Below are positions 23,634 through 32,955 of a stretch of DNA of 64,000 nucleotides, one piece after another. Below the pieces are notes generated by a model, which made no database searches, was not told where the DNA came from, and saw only the letters and a list, made by a program, of their open reading frames with translations. Position 1 is the stretch's first letter, and each line of letters begins with the position of its first letter. The DNA is from Coneutiohabitans sp964457925. GTDB lineage: Bacteria > Zhuqueibacterota > Zhuqueibacteria > Zhuqueibacterales > Zhuqueibacteraceae. The position numbers were made by a program, and so were the translations under genes. The DNA is taken from assembly GCA_964457925.1 (NCBI GenBank), contig CAYWGH010000001.1, positions 558,001 to 622,000 of the forward strand, in the 5' to 3' direction.

Positions 23634-25900
23634 TGAACCTCTCAGAACTCAAACCCATTGTTGAAGCGCTGGTGTTCGCTTCGGATGCGCCGGTGACGCT
23701 CGAGCGCATTCAGGAGACGCTCGAAGACACGGACGCCGCCGTCATCGAACAGGTTGTGGAGGAGTTGAATCGCGAATATGGCGAATCCGGACGCTCATTT
23801 TTTATTCGCAAAGTGGGCGGCGGTTTTCATATTTCCACCCGGCCGGAGTTTCACGGTTGGATTAAAAAGCTGTTCTTCGGCCGGCAAAAATATCGCCTTA
23901 CGCAGGCGAGCATGGAAACGCTCGCGATCATTGCCTTTAAACAGCCGATCAGCCGCGTCGACATCGCGCAGATTCGCGGCGTGAATTCCGACGCTGTGGT
24001 CGGCACGTTGATGGAACGTAAACTCGTGACCATTGCCGGCCGTTCAGAGGGCGTGGGGCGGCCGTTGTTGTACGGTACGACGCCGGAGTTTTTGAAATAC
24101 TTCGGCATCAATGATCTGTCAGAATTGCCCAAGCCGCGCGAAATCGAGGAACTTTTCGGCAAAGAGGGTTTGCCGGATGAAGTGGCGCAATTGCTCGCGG
24201 AAAACGATAAGCAACTGAGCTTGCCGATTAATTTTGAAGGCGAGGCGGCGAAGGCAGGTGAAGTCACCAAAGTTTCAGTTGCTGAAATCGCCGCCAGCAT
24301 CGGCGCAGCGTCGGCTATGCCGGAATTGCTGCCGCGCGCGCCGGTTGATGGCCAGGCGCTCGAGGGACCACCCGCCGGGGTCACGTCTGCAGACGAAGTC
24401 GCCTCACAGAGGCAAACATCTGCGCCAACGAACGTGGAAGAGGAAGCGATTGCAGCCCCGGAGCAGGCTTCCGTGAATGCCGCCCTAACAGTTGATGAAT
24501 CTTCGGAACTGCCGGCCAAGGATCTTATTGATGCACTGCCCGATACCTTGCCCGGAACCACCGAATCCGAAGAAGGCATCGGTTTCTATGGCCTTATCGC
24601 GGATACTCCGGAAGTTTCAGAAGAGCCGCAAGAGCGTGAGCAACTCCCGCCGCTTGAGTTCGACAGCAATGATGATATGGAAGAGCTGGAAGCGCTCACG
24701 CGCTTTGCTGACGATGAGACGGAAGCGTTGACGCCAACACAGGAAGACGAGGAGAAGCCGCATTTCGCCGCGGATACCATGGAGTTGGCGGCAATGGAAT
24801 TCAATATTCGCGAGCCGGAATTACCCCTTGCCGATCCCATTAATCAAGCAGCAGATTTGCTGCCCGAGCGTTTCATTACCGAAGACTTGGGTACGACGCG
24901 CGAATTTGCGTTGCTGGACGGGCGATTAAGCGAAGAGGAAAGCGCGCAAATTGAAACGCCGATGCAAGAGTTGCCCGGCAATCTTGAAAGCACTAACGAG
25001 ATTCTGCTGGCGACGCTGGTCGCGATGAATGAGGAGAAAGAAAATAGTCTCCTCAATGAGTCCGGCAGTTTTGATTTTAAGGAATTCTTAGCGTCTCCAG
25101 CCGAAGAGCTTGAACCCGAACCGCCAGCACTTGAAGTCGATGGTTGGGTTGCCGAAGAGACGTTTAACGGTGAATCACAAGCGGCGCAAACCGAGGCTCG
25201 AAAGCCCGAAGAAGGTTCACCAGACTCCGCCGAGAAAGACGGCGCGGCCAGCACGGAATCGGAACTTGCCCGGATTTTTGCTGATCGAGATCGTCTGGCG
25301 GCAGAGACTGTTTCGGCGCTGGAGTTGCCGCCGGCGCGTGAAACCGAAATAAAAGCGCCGGAATCTGAGAATTTTGCGACAGAAACTGCGAATGAGGACC
25401 GGACTGCGGCGAATACGACAACGTTGCCAGCCGCTGCTTTCGAGCGGCAGGTTGTCGAAGACCAACAAGCAAATACGCAAAGTTCGGCCGGTTTTGTTCC
25501 GGTTGATGCAATGTCGCTTCTCGACGCACCGGAGCAGCCTGACAAGCGAACGCCTATAGAATCTTCACCCGGCAGGCCGGACGAAGAGAGTTTGCGCGCG
25601 GATGAACAAGATGGCCCTGTGCCCGCGCGCGCCGAAAGCGAGCAGGCTCCTGAAAGCGCCGCGATTGTGCGTGAGGCTGAACCGCTGAAGGATGAAGGCA
25701 TGAATGCTGCGCAAGAAGAGCGCGCGCCGGAGAGCGCAGCCGAGCCGCCTTTTTTCGTGCCAGCCCCGGCGCAGATCGGGGCGAGCGAAACGATGAATTC
25801 AAGCCCGGAAGCTGAAGCTGCCAACGGAATCATTCGTTTGTGGCGGCGGGCCATGACCTGGTTTAGAAGCGCGCTGCAAAAGCTGAGTCGGCGCGCATGA
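23633..25900 (+). CDS. scpB: Segregation and condensation protein B with a very long acidic tail
   Basis: 755 residues from the ATG at 23633 (AAAAGGATTTG upstream). Residues 1-185 are ordinary ScpB: KPIVEALVFASDAPVTLERI, tandem winged helices with RLTQASMETLAIIAFKQPISR and IRGVNSDAVVGTLMERKLV, then GRPLLYGTTPEFLKYFGI. Usual ScpB proteins end soon after this point. Here about 540 residues follow that are rich in Glu, Asp, Pro, Ala and Ser, without Cys and with almost no predicted fold, and then a last 25-residue basic, Trp-containing amphipathic segment (NGIIRLWRRAMTWF.., residues about 731-755). The frame is open throughout and no stop separates the parts. The core role is condensin assembly; the tail is unexplained. 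Confidence 0.93.
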   Translation: MNLSELKPIVEALVFASDAPVTLERIQETLEDTDAAVIEQVVEELNREYGESGRSFFIRKVGGGFHISTRPEFHGWIKKLFFGRQKYRLTQASMETLAIIAFKQPISRVDIAQIRGVNSDAVVGTLMERKLVTIAGRSEGVGRPLLYGTTPEFLKYFGINDLSELPKPREIEELFGKEGLPDEVAQLLAENDKQLSLPINFEGEAAKAGEVTKVSVAEIAASIGAASAMPELLPRAPVDGQALEGPPAGVTSADEVASQRQTSAPTNVEEEAIAAPEQASVNAALTVDESSELPAKDLIDALPDTLPGTTESEEGIGFYGLIADTPEVSEEPQEREQLPPLEFDSNDDMEELEALTRFADDETEALTPTQEDEEKPHFAADTMELAAMEFNIREPELPLADPINQAADLLPERFITEDLGTTREFALLDGRLSEEESAQIETPMQELPGNLESTNEILLATLVAMNEEKENSLLNESGSFDFKEFLASPAEELEPEPPALEVDGWVAEETFNGESQAAQTEARKPEEGSPDSAEKDGAASTESELARIFADRDRLAAETVSALELPPARETEIKAPESENFATETANEDRTAANTTTLPAAAFERQVVEDQQANTQSSAGFVPVDAMSLLDAPEQPDKRTPIESSPGRPDEESLRADEQDGPVPARAESEQAPESAAIVREAEPLKDEGMNAAQEERAPESAAEPPFFVPAPAQIGASETMNSSPEAEAANGIIRLWRRAMTWFRSALQKLSRRA

Positions 25901-25960
25901 GATGGCAAGAGGTTGGTAAGATGCTTGAGTCTTTGATTTCGGCGTCGCCTGCTGGCAAGC

Positions 25961-26728
25961 GTGAATAGAATGGAATCTCAAACTTCGACGCATATGATCC
26001 GGCTCAATCGCTACTTGGCGCAAAGCGGTTTGTGCTCGCGTCGCGAGGCTGATCGCTGGATCACCGAAGGCCGCGTCAAAGTCAACGGTAAAATCGTGAC
26101 TGAGCTTGGCGTGCAAATCAATGGCAGCACGGATGTTGTTGTAGCTGCCGGCGAAGTGTTGCGGCCGAGCCTGGTGTTGACCTACATCATGCTCAACAAA
26201 CCGGCCGGCTATGTGACCACTGCCAGCGACGAAAAGGGCCGTTTGACGGTTTTTCATCTGGTCAAAACGCCGGTGCGGGTGTTTTCCGTTGGGCGCCTGG
26301 ATCGCGACAGCGAAGGCCTTTTGCTGTTGACCAATGACGGCGATTTATCCTATCGCCTCACGCATCCGCGCTTCAAAGTGAAGAAGACATATCGCGTGGC
26401 CTTGAAAGAAGCCCTGGAGGAACGCGCGGTGCGCGCGCTGCAACGCGGCGTGCGCATCCCGGACGCGCGGCATCCCGTCTCTGGCGAGTTGCGCTTTCCG
26501 AATGCCGAGGACCGGCGTTTATGTGAAATGACGATCATGGAAGGCCGCAATCGCCAGGTGCGCAAAATGTTCGCTGCTGTTGGTTATCCCGTGAAGCGAT
26601 TGCAGCGGATTCAGATCGGGCCGTTGCGCCTGGGTAAACTTGGCGTCGGTGAATGGCGCTATCTCGAACCACGAGAAGTCAAGCTGCTCAATCAAGCAAC
26701 GAGCGGGCGAGATGGAAATTCGCAATAA
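25961..26728 (+). CDS. 16S/23S rRNA pseudouridine synthase, RsuA/RluB family
   Basis: 255 residues from a GTG at 25961; ATGs at 25970 and 25994 are also possible and no ribosome site decides. An S4 domain comes first (RLNRYLAQSGLCSRREADRWI..GRVKVNGKIV). The synthase domain has VGRLDRDSEGLLLLTNDGDLSYRLTHP, where the Asp in GRLDRDSEG is the catalytic nucleophile, and EGRNRQVRKMFAAVGYPVKRLQRIQIGPL. It isomerises one uridine of rRNA. Position after scpAB and the domain layout favour RluB (23S U2605) over RsuA, but I leave the name open. Its end overlaps the next gene by 17 bases. Confidence 0.9.
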   Translation: MNRMESQTSTHMIRLNRYLAQSGLCSRREADRWITEGRVKVNGKIVTELGVQINGSTDVVVAAGEVLRPSLVLTYIMLNKPAGYVTTASDEKGRLTVFHLVKTPVRVFSVGRLDRDSEGLLLLTNDGDLSYRLTHPRFKVKKTYRVALKEALEERAVRALQRGVRIPDARHPVSGELRFPNAEDRRLCEMTIMEGRNRQVRKMFAAVGYPVKRLQRIQIGPLRLGKLGVGEWRYLEPREVKLLNQATSGRDGNSQ

Positions 26729-28439
26729 ACGCGTGCTGGTGCTCGGGGGCTGGGGGCTGGTGGGCATGGCCGTTTGCCGGCAATTTTTAACCGAACAGCC
26801 GGATGAATTGATTGTCGCTTCAATGACGGAACAGGAGGCGCGCGAAGCCGCCAATCAACTGCGGCTGGAATGCGACGGGCGTTGCCGCCTCACGCCCATC
26901 TGGGGCAACATTTTCGTGCGTGATGCGCTGCAAGGCAAGTCGCGCATGGATATTTTGGAAGAAGAGTCTTTGCGCGCGATGCTGATCGAAGACGTGCTCG
27001 GCGATCTTACGGAGGCCATTCTCGAACGCTCGCTGCTCTTTCAAATCATTCAACAGTATCGCCCGCAGGTGATTGTTGATTGTGTGAATTCCGCCACGGC
27101 GCTTGCCTATCAGGATGTGTTCGCCGGGTATTACCGCATCAGCAGCCATCTGGAGGCGGTGAAATCCACGCGTGCGTACTCGGCGCCTTTTGTCGCGGAA
27201 GTTGAAAAACTGCTTTGCACATTGTACATTCCGCAGTTGATCCGGCACGTGCAGATTCTTTATGAAGCGATGCGCCGCGCGCGCACGGAGGTTTATTGCA
27301 AAGTCGGCACCAGCGGCACCGGCGGCATGGGTTTGAATATTCCCTACACCCATTCCGAAGAAAAGCCCTCGCGCGTTTTGCTGAGTAAATCTTCGATCGC
27401 GGGCGCGCATACCATGCTGCTCTTTCTCATGGCGCGCACGCCGGATGCGCCCATTACAAAAGAGATCAAACCAACAGCCGCGATTGCCTGGAAGCGCATC
27501 GCTTATGGGCCGATCATGCGCCACGGCAAGCCGATTCCGCTGTACGATTGCCCGCCGGAAGCGGCGCTCAAACTGGAAGCAACGTTGCCGTTGAAAGAAA
27601 ATGGAGAACGCGAGCAACGCAGCGGCTGGCGCGCGCTCAACGGTGAAATACTCCAATCGGTTTTTGTCGATACGGGTGAAAACGGCATTTTTTCTCTGGG
27701 TGAGTTCACCGCGATCTCCGATTCCGGTCAAATGGAATTTGTGACGCCCGAGGAAATTGCGCGCAACGTGATGTATGAAGTCAAGGGCGGAAATACCGGC
27801 CATGACATCATTAATGCGCTGGATAATTCCGTCATGGGGCCGACATATCGCGCCGGTGTGATGCGCGCCACGGTTTTGCAACAAATGAAAGAATTGGTGG
27901 CCGAGCATGACACGGCCAGCGTGGCGTTCGAATTGCTCGGGCCGCCGCGCCTTTCGAAATTGCTTTATGAAGCGCATTTGCTCAAACTGGCCTGTCAGAC
28001 GCTTAAAAATGTGCTTGACTGCAAGCCCGAAGAGTTGGCAGAGCGGCTGGAGCGTTTGATCATGGAACAGCCAAAATTGCGCGCGGAAATTATATCGATC
28101 GGCATTCCGATTTTGCTGCGCGACGGCCAGCGGCTGTTGCGCGGACCGGAAATCAAAATTCCGCCGTTTCGCGGCAACAACGTACTTGATGTCACGCCCG
28201 GGCAGATCGAACATTGGGCGCACGACGGTTGGGTTGATTTGCGCGCCTCGAACATGCGAATCTGGCAAAACCGCATACAGAAAATTCATGAAGAGATACA
28301 AGCCATCCCCGAAAATGAAACCAGCTCGCGGTTTGTGCGCAATCGCCGCTATTGGCTTGAGGAGGACATGATTGATATTGGCAAGCTCGTCGGTTGGATT
28401 TTTTCGACCGAGGAAAAGGGCGCACGCATGAAAGAGTAA
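26712..28439 (+). CDS. Unrecognised NAD(P)-binding Rossmann-fold protein
   Basis: 575 residues from the ATG at 26712, inside the end of the preceding gene (GGGCGAG upstream). The N-terminus KRVLVLGGWGLVGMAVCRQFL has the GxxGxxG-like loop of an NAD(P)-binding Rossmann fold, and IVDCVNSATALAYQDVF sits where short-chain dehydrogenase/epimerase proteins close their nucleotide site. The middle (YCKVGTSGTGGMGLNIPYTHSEE, then SIAGAHTMLLFLMARTP) is well defined but belongs to no family I can name, and the last 200 residues are unlike known dehydrogenases. It sits between the pseudouridine synthase and cmk in a conserved core operon, so a housekeeping role is possible. Substrate unknown. Confidence 0.75.
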   Translation: MEIRNKRVLVLGGWGLVGMAVCRQFLTEQPDELIVASMTEQEAREAANQLRLECDGRCRLTPIWGNIFVRDALQGKSRMDILEEESLRAMLIEDVLGDLTEAILERSLLFQIIQQYRPQVIVDCVNSATALAYQDVFAGYYRISSHLEAVKSTRAYSAPFVAEVEKLLCTLYIPQLIRHVQILYEAMRRARTEVYCKVGTSGTGGMGLNIPYTHSEEKPSRVLLSKSSIAGAHTMLLFLMARTPDAPITKEIKPTAAIAWKRIAYGPIMRHGKPIPLYDCPPEAALKLEATLPLKENGEREQRSGWRALNGEILQSVFVDTGENGIFSLGEFTAISDSGQMEFVTPEEIARNVMYEVKGGNTGHDIINALDNSVMGPTYRAGVMRATVLQQMKELVAEHDTASVAFELLGPPRLSKLLYEAHLLKLACQTLKNVLDCKPEELAERLERLIMEQPKLRAEIISIGIPILLRDGQRLLRGPEIKIPPFRGNNVLDVTPGQIEHWAHDGWVDLRASNMRIWQNRIQKIHEEIQAIPENETSSRFVRNRRYWLEEDMIDIGKLVGWIFSTEEKGARMKE

Positions 28440-28465
28440 CCTGAGTCGGATTGCCGGATTTGGGG

Positions 28466-28485
28466 ATCGTTGAATGCTCAACGAT
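28466..28485 (+). terminator. Small inverted repeat after the Rossmann gene
   Basis: ATCGTTGA / TCAACGAT (8-base arms, ATGC loop) 27 bases after the stop, followed by TTCCTTGTCC rather than a clean T run; a weak terminator or processing site at best. Confidence 0.35.
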
Positions 28486-28586
28486 TCCTTGTCCAACGAT
28501 TCATTTGGTTTTTAGCAGAGAGCCAGGGACGCCGTCTCATTGCTAGGATATCGTGATAGGGAAATCGTCATTCCATTTCACATGTG

Positions 28587-29327
28587 ATGAGCCGTATGAT
28601 CAAAACACTGATGCCTGAAGAATTGACTGCGCCGGTTATCGCGATGAACAAACAACGGCGCCCGATCATTGCCATCGACGGCCCGGCAGGCTCGGGCAAA
28701 AGCACAACCGCGCGCCTGCTCGCGCGCCGGCTGGGCTTCACGTATCTTGACACGGGCGCATTTTATCGCGCCTTAACCTTGAAGATTTTAGAAACAAAAG
28801 CTTCGCCGGAAAATCACCACGCCGTGGTCGCCGAAGCGGCGCGCACACGCATCGCCATCAAGCCCGACCCGGAGGGCGATCGCGTGTATCTCGATGGCCG
28901 TGATGTCACGACGAAGATTCGCGATCCGCACGTCACCAACAACATCGCGCCGATTTCGGGCAACCCGGAGGTGCGCGCACTGATGGTGAAGCGCCAACGC
29001 GAGATTGGCCAGCATGGCGGCGTGGTGATGGAAGGCCGCGATATCGGCACCGTGGTTTTTCCCGACGCCGATCTCAAAATTTTCATGAGCGCATCGCTCG
29101 ACGAGCGCACACGCCGGCGCCAGCTCGAATTGGAGGCGAAAGGCATCTACAAAGATTTTGAAGCGCTGCGGCGTGAAATCGAGCTGCGCGACGAAAAAGA
29201 TTCCAAGCGTGCGGTGGCGCCGTTGCGTCCGGCGGAAGATGCCGTTATTCTCGACACCACCAACTTGACGGTGGACGAACAAGTTGATTTTATCATCAAT
29301 GCCCTGAAGCAAAAAATGAAAAAGTGA
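28587..29327 (+). CDS. cmk: Cytidylate kinase
   Basis: 246 residues from the ATG at 28587; an internal ATG at 28644 (MNKQRRPIIAIDGPAGSGKS) gives the more typical N-terminus, and no ribosome site favours either. The P-loop is IAIDGPAGSGKST, followed by YLDTGAFYRALTLK and the acceptor-binding EGRDIGTVVFPDADLKIFMSA, then LRDEKDSKRAVAPLRPAEDA, all in order. It phosphorylates CMP and dCMP with ATP. Its stop overlaps the plsC start (GTGA), and rpsA follows, the common cmk-rpsA order of bacteria. Confidence 0.95.
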   Translation: MSRMIKTLMPEELTAPVIAMNKQRRPIIAIDGPAGSGKSTTARLLARRLGFTYLDTGAFYRALTLKILETKASPENHHAVVAEAARTRIAIKPDPEGDRVYLDGRDVTTKIRDPHVTNNIAPISGNPEVRALMVKRQREIGQHGGVVMEGRDIGTVVFPDADLKIFMSASLDERTRRRQLELEAKGIYKDFEALRREIELRDEKDSKRAVAPLRPAEDAVILDTTNLTVDEQVDFIINALKQKMKK

Positions 29328-29968
29328 AACGCGCGATTTTTCGATTTTCACAATTTCTCGTTCGTGTATATTTCACCTTGCTCTTTCGCATCGAGGTGCG
29401 CGGACAGGCGAACGTCCCGCGCACGGGCAAAATTTTGCTTGCCGCCAATCATATTTCGGGTTATGATCCGCCATTGATCGGTTGCCTTATTCCGCGTGAG
29501 GTTTATTTCATGGCAAAAAAGGAGTTGTTTCGCAATCCGCTGCTGGGCCATTTGTTGCGCTTTTACAACTCCATTCCCACTGACCGCTCTGGAACAAGCT
29601 TGTCAACGATCAAACGTGTGGAAGAGTTGCTGGCCAACGGCCATGCCGTGCTGCTGTTTCCCGAAGGCACGCGCGTCAAATCCGGCAAGCTGGGCAAGCT
29701 CAAGGCCGGTGTCGGCATGCTGGCGGCGCGCAACCGCGTGAATGTTATACCCGTTCACATTGACGGGTTGTACCGCAAACGCGGTTTTGGTTTGCGGCGG
29801 CCACGCGTCAAAGTGGTGTTCGGCGGCGCCGTGGAGGTTGCGCCATTTCTGGAAAATGTCGCGGATGAAAAGGAAACCTATCTCGCGATTGCGCACGCCG
29901 TCAATGCCGGCATTATCGAATTGCAAGAAGTTCAGACCCCGGAAAAAATGCCGGGGGCAAATAAATAA
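29324..29968 (+). CDS. plsC: 1-acyl-sn-glycerol-3-phosphate acyltransferase
   Basis: 214 residues from a GTG at 29324 that overlaps the cmk stop by four bases. The acyltransferase motifs are intact: I, NHISGYDP (the HX4D catalytic pair); II, KELFRNPLLGHLLRFYNSIPTDR; III, LLFPEGTRVKSGKLGKLKAGVGMLA; IV, VIPVHIDG. An N-terminal hydrophobic segment (FSQFLVRVYFTLLF) anchors it to the inner membrane. It acylates lysophosphatidic acid to phosphatidic acid in phospholipid synthesis. Length is normal. Confidence 0.93.
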   Translation: MKRAIFRFSQFLVRVYFTLLFRIEVRGQANVPRTGKILLAANHISGYDPPLIGCLIPREVYFMAKKELFRNPLLGHLLRFYNSIPTDRSGTSLSTIKRVEELLANGHAVLLFPEGTRVKSGKLGKLKAGVGMLAARNRVNVIPVHIDGLYRKRGFGLRRPRVKVVFGGAVEVAPFLENVADEKETYLAIAHAVNAGIIELQEVQTPEKMPGANK

Positions 29969-29992
29969 CCCTTAAGGAGATTCACTTAACCC

Positions 29993-31984
29993 ATGTTCAA
30001 ACCAATGGCTGTAATTCACATGAGCGCGGAATCCCGCGGCAGCGGGATCGGAAGCGAGCCGCAAAGCAGTGCGGCCGCCGATGACGCCACGCTCAAGGCT
30101 GCTCACAAATCTGCTTCTCAGGTAAATGGAAAAAGTATGGCTTACGACCCCGCCACCAAAGTCATCGCGAAGAAAGACTTGAAGGAAGCCGTTGAGTATT
30201 CCGATGAAGAACTCAAAAATTTTGAGCGCCTGTACGAAGACACCCTGACGGAATTCGTTGAGGGCCAGCTCGTCACCGGAAAAATTCTCGCCATCAACAA
30301 TCGCGAAGTCGCCGTGGACATTGGCTTCAAAAGCGAAGGCGTCATCCCGATCGAAGAATTTCAAGACCCCAAGAGTTTGAAGATCGGCGATGATATCGAA
30401 GTTTTTCTGGATAATGTCGAAGATCAAGACGGGCAACTCGTGCTTTCCAAAAAGAAAGCGGACTTCATGCGCGTGTGGGAGCGCGTTTTGGAGGCGCATG
30501 ACAAGGGCGAAATCATGCAGGGCCGTTGCACGCGCCGCATTAAAGGCGGCATTGTGGTCGATCTCATGGGCATTGATGCGTTCCTGCCCGGCTCGCAAAT
30601 TGATTTGAAACCGATTCGCGATTTCGACGCCTATATCGGCCAGATGATGGATTTTCGCGTGGTGAAAGTCAATGAGCTGCGCAAGAACATCGTGGTCTCG
30701 CATCGCGTGTTGGTGGAAGAAGCGATGTCCGAGCAGCGCGGCCGCATTCTCGAAAACCTTGCCAAAGGCCAGGTGCTGGAGGGCACGGTCAAAAACATTA
30801 CCGATTTCGGCGTCTTTATCGATCTTGGCGGCGTCGATGGCTTGTTGCACATCAATGATCTCTCGTGGGGTCGCGTCAGCCATCCTTCGGAAATCGTTGC
30901 GCTCGATCAGAAGATCAAAGTGCAAGTGCTCGATTTCAACGAAGCCAAGGACCGCATTTCGCTCGGCCTGAAACAATTGCAGCCGCATCCCTGGGTCGAT
31001 GTCGACAAGAAATATCCCATGGGCTCCGTGGTGCGCGGCAAAGTGGTCAGCATCTCCGACTACGGCGCGTTTGTCGAATTGGAACGCGGCGTCGAGGGCT
31101 TGATTCACATCTCCGAGATGAGCTGGACGCAGCATATCCGCCACCCCAGCAAGATCGTGTCGGTCGGCGAGATGGTCGATGCGAAAGTGTTGAACATCGA
31201 TCTCGAAGAACGCAAGATTTCTCTCGGACTCAAACAGCTCGAGCCGGATCCCTGGGACGACATCGAGCAAAAGTATCCCATCGGTTCGCGCCAGAAAGGT
31301 GTGGTGCGCAATCTCACCAATTTCGGCGCATTCGTGGAATTGGAAGAGGGCATCGACGGCTTGGTGCACATTTCGGATCTCTCGTGGACGAAGAAAATCC
31401 GCCATCCCGGCGAAGTGGTGAAAAAAGGTGACGAAGTCGATGTCGTGGTGTTGAACGTCGACAAGGGCAATCGCCGCATTTCGCTGGGCTACAAGCAGAC
31501 GAAAGAAAACCCGTGGGATGTGTTCGAGAAGGATTACGGCGTACACACCAAAACCGCGGGTAAAATCGTGCGCATGATCGACAAAGGCGTGATCGTGGAG
31601 TTGCCGGCGGAAGTCGATGGCTTTGTGCCGATGTCGCATCTGGCCAAGCCGAATTTGACCAAGCCGGCGGACGGCTACGCGGTGGGCGACACGCTCGAGT
31701 TGGTCGTGATCGAGTTCAACAAAGACAGCAAAAAGATTATCTTGTCTGAACGCTTGACCAAAGAAGGCACGGATGCCGAGGGCGGCAAGCGCAAAGGCAA
31801 GAAAGGCAAAAAAGCAGAAGGCGGAGACTCGCCGGAAGCCGGCGTTCCCGCGGAAAGCCTTTCGCCGGAAGAGCAGGCTGCTTTTGAGGCCGCTTTTGCC
31901 GCGAATGAATTAGCCGCATCTCAGCCGGTGACAGCCCCGCCGGCGCCCGCTCCTGACGAGGCCATGCCGCCTCCGGCAAGCTAA
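29993..31984 (+). CDS. rpsA: 30S ribosomal protein S1
   Basis: 663 residues. Six S1 (OB-fold) repeats can be read: GQLVTGKILAINNREVAVDIG; GRCTRRIKGGIVVDLMG; EGTVKNITDFGVFIDLGG; GKVVSISDYGAFVELERG; GVVRNLTNFGAFVELEEG; GKIVRMIDKGVIVELPAE. A 50-residue N-terminal lead and a Lys-rich then Ala/Pro-rich tail (GKRKGKKGKKAEGG, then PAPAP) are added. S1 recruits mRNA to the 30S subunit. AAGGAG lies 15 bases before the ATG at 29993, longer than usual spacing, which may matter for S1 autoregulation. A terminator follows. Confidence 0.96.
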   Translation: MFKPMAVIHMSAESRGSGIGSEPQSSAAADDATLKAAHKSASQVNGKSMAYDPATKVIAKKDLKEAVEYSDEELKNFERLYEDTLTEFVEGQLVTGKILAINNREVAVDIGFKSEGVIPIEEFQDPKSLKIGDDIEVFLDNVEDQDGQLVLSKKKADFMRVWERVLEAHDKGEIMQGRCTRRIKGGIVVDLMGIDAFLPGSQIDLKPIRDFDAYIGQMMDFRVVKVNELRKNIVVSHRVLVEEAMSEQRGRILENLAKGQVLEGTVKNITDFGVFIDLGGVDGLLHINDLSWGRVSHPSEIVALDQKIKVQVLDFNEAKDRISLGLKQLQPHPWVDVDKKYPMGSVVRGKVVSISDYGAFVELERGVEGLIHISEMSWTQHIRHPSKIVSVGEMVDAKVLNIDLEERKISLGLKQLEPDPWDDIEQKYPIGSRQKGVVRNLTNFGAFVELEEGIDGLVHISDLSWTKKIRHPGEVVKKGDEVDVVVLNVDKGNRRISLGYKQTKENPWDVFEKDYGVHTKTAGKIVRMIDKGVIVELPAEVDGFVPMSHLAKPNLTKPADGYAVGDTLELVVIEFNKDSKKIILSERLTKEGTDAEGGKRKGKKGKKAEGGDSPEAGVPAESLSPEEQAAFEAAFAANELAASQPVTAPPAPAPDEAMPPPAS

Positions 31985-32003
31985 AATAACGTTGCCATGA
32001 ACA

Positions 32004-32044
32004 CAGCGGGTTGGTGTCGGCATCAACCCGCTGTTTGTTTTTTG
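32004..32044 (+). terminator. Terminator of the scp-rpsA operon
   Basis: Perfect 10-base arms CAGCGGGTTG (32004-32013) and CAACCCGCTG (32024-32033), 10-base loop, then TTTGTTTTTTT. It separates rpsA from the SPOR gene. Confidence 0.85.
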
Positions 32045-32073
32045 CCATCGGATTTCAATGCGGAGGTATTTGA

Positions 32074-32880
32074 ATGCAGAAATTTCCGTGGTGCTGGTGC
32101 GCCTGCCTGTTCGTGATGTTGTTGCCCGCCGTTGCACCTGCTCAAATCTCCGAGTCTGAAATTCTGTCGCTGCTCGCCGCGAATGATTTATCCACGGCGC
32201 GCGCGCGGGTGCGCGAAGCCCAGCGCCAGTCGCCCAACTCCGCCCTCGTCGCCTACTATAGCGCTTTTCTCGAAGAAAACGCTGAAATCGCATTGCCGAA
32301 ATTTCAAGAGCTGATTAAAAAATTTGGCTCTTCCGAATACGCGCTGCGCGCGCAGTATCGTGTCGGGCAATATTATTTTGCGCGCGGCAGTTATCATCGC
32401 GCGCGTGATGCCTATTTGACCCTGGCGCAGGCGCATCCCGAGTCGCCGCTGGCTGCGGCCGCCGAATATCACGCGGCAAAATCGCTGGCAATCTTGGGGG
32501 AAAATGCGCCGGCGTACGAGGAATTGACGGCATTCGTGCAGAAGCATCCGGACGCGCCGCTGACGGCATTTGCGCGCGAGGATCTCGAATCCCTGCCGAA
32601 GATATCCTCGGCGAAGGCGGAGCGCAAAACCAAAAGCCCCAAAATTTCCTACACGGTTCAGACTGGCGCGTTTACACAAAAAAACAATGCCGCGTCTCAG
32701 CAGAAAATTTTCATTAAAGCCGGCTATAAAACCGAGGTCAGCGAGAAGCGCGACGGCAACAAAAAATATTACGTGGTTTGGGTGGGCAAATTTTCCTCCC
32801 GCGAGGAAGCGCGCGACTTCGCCGACCGGCTGAACAGCCAGCACAAGGTGAAGGGCAGCGTCGTACAACGTGAAGATTGA
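32074..32880 (+). CDS. Exported TPR and SPOR domain protein
   Basis: 268 residues; GGAGG lies 9 bases before the ATG. The signal peptide ends at about residue 23 (LLPAVAPAQ). Residues 30-180 are TPR/YbgF-like helical repeats (RVGQYYFARGSYHRARDAYLTLAQAHPESPLAAAAEYHAA). Residues 190-265 are a SPOR domain: SYTVQTGAFTQKNNAASQQ, then YYVVWVGKFSSREEARDFADRL. SPOR binds denuded septal peptidoglycan, so the protein should act in the periplasm at division sites. It follows the rpsA terminator and therefore has its own promoter, which I could not identify. Confidence 0.88.
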   Translation: MQKFPWCWCACLFVMLLPAVAPAQISESEILSLLAANDLSTARARVREAQRQSPNSALVAYYSAFLEENAEIALPKFQELIKKFGSSEYALRAQYRVGQYYFARGSYHRARDAYLTLAQAHPESPLAAAAEYHAAKSLAILGENAPAYEELTAFVQKHPDAPLTAFAREDLESLPKISSAKAERKTKSPKISYTVQTGAFTQKNNAASQQKIFIKAGYKTEVSEKRDGNKKYYVVWVGKFSSREEARDFADRLNSQHKVKGSVVQRED

Positions 32881-32955
32881 TTGGCATTTTTTACGGTTAT
32901 GATTGCGATTGACGCGAGTCGAGTGAAGATGCGAATATGGTGAAGCGACGAAAAA

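Noticed and set aside
29972..31639. 555-codon minus-strand frame opposite rpsA
   Set aside because: Antisense shadow of six well-conserved S1 domains; its own translation is His/Asp-rich without family likeness. The same applies to long frames at 26820-28496, 24844-25908 and 55487-56536.
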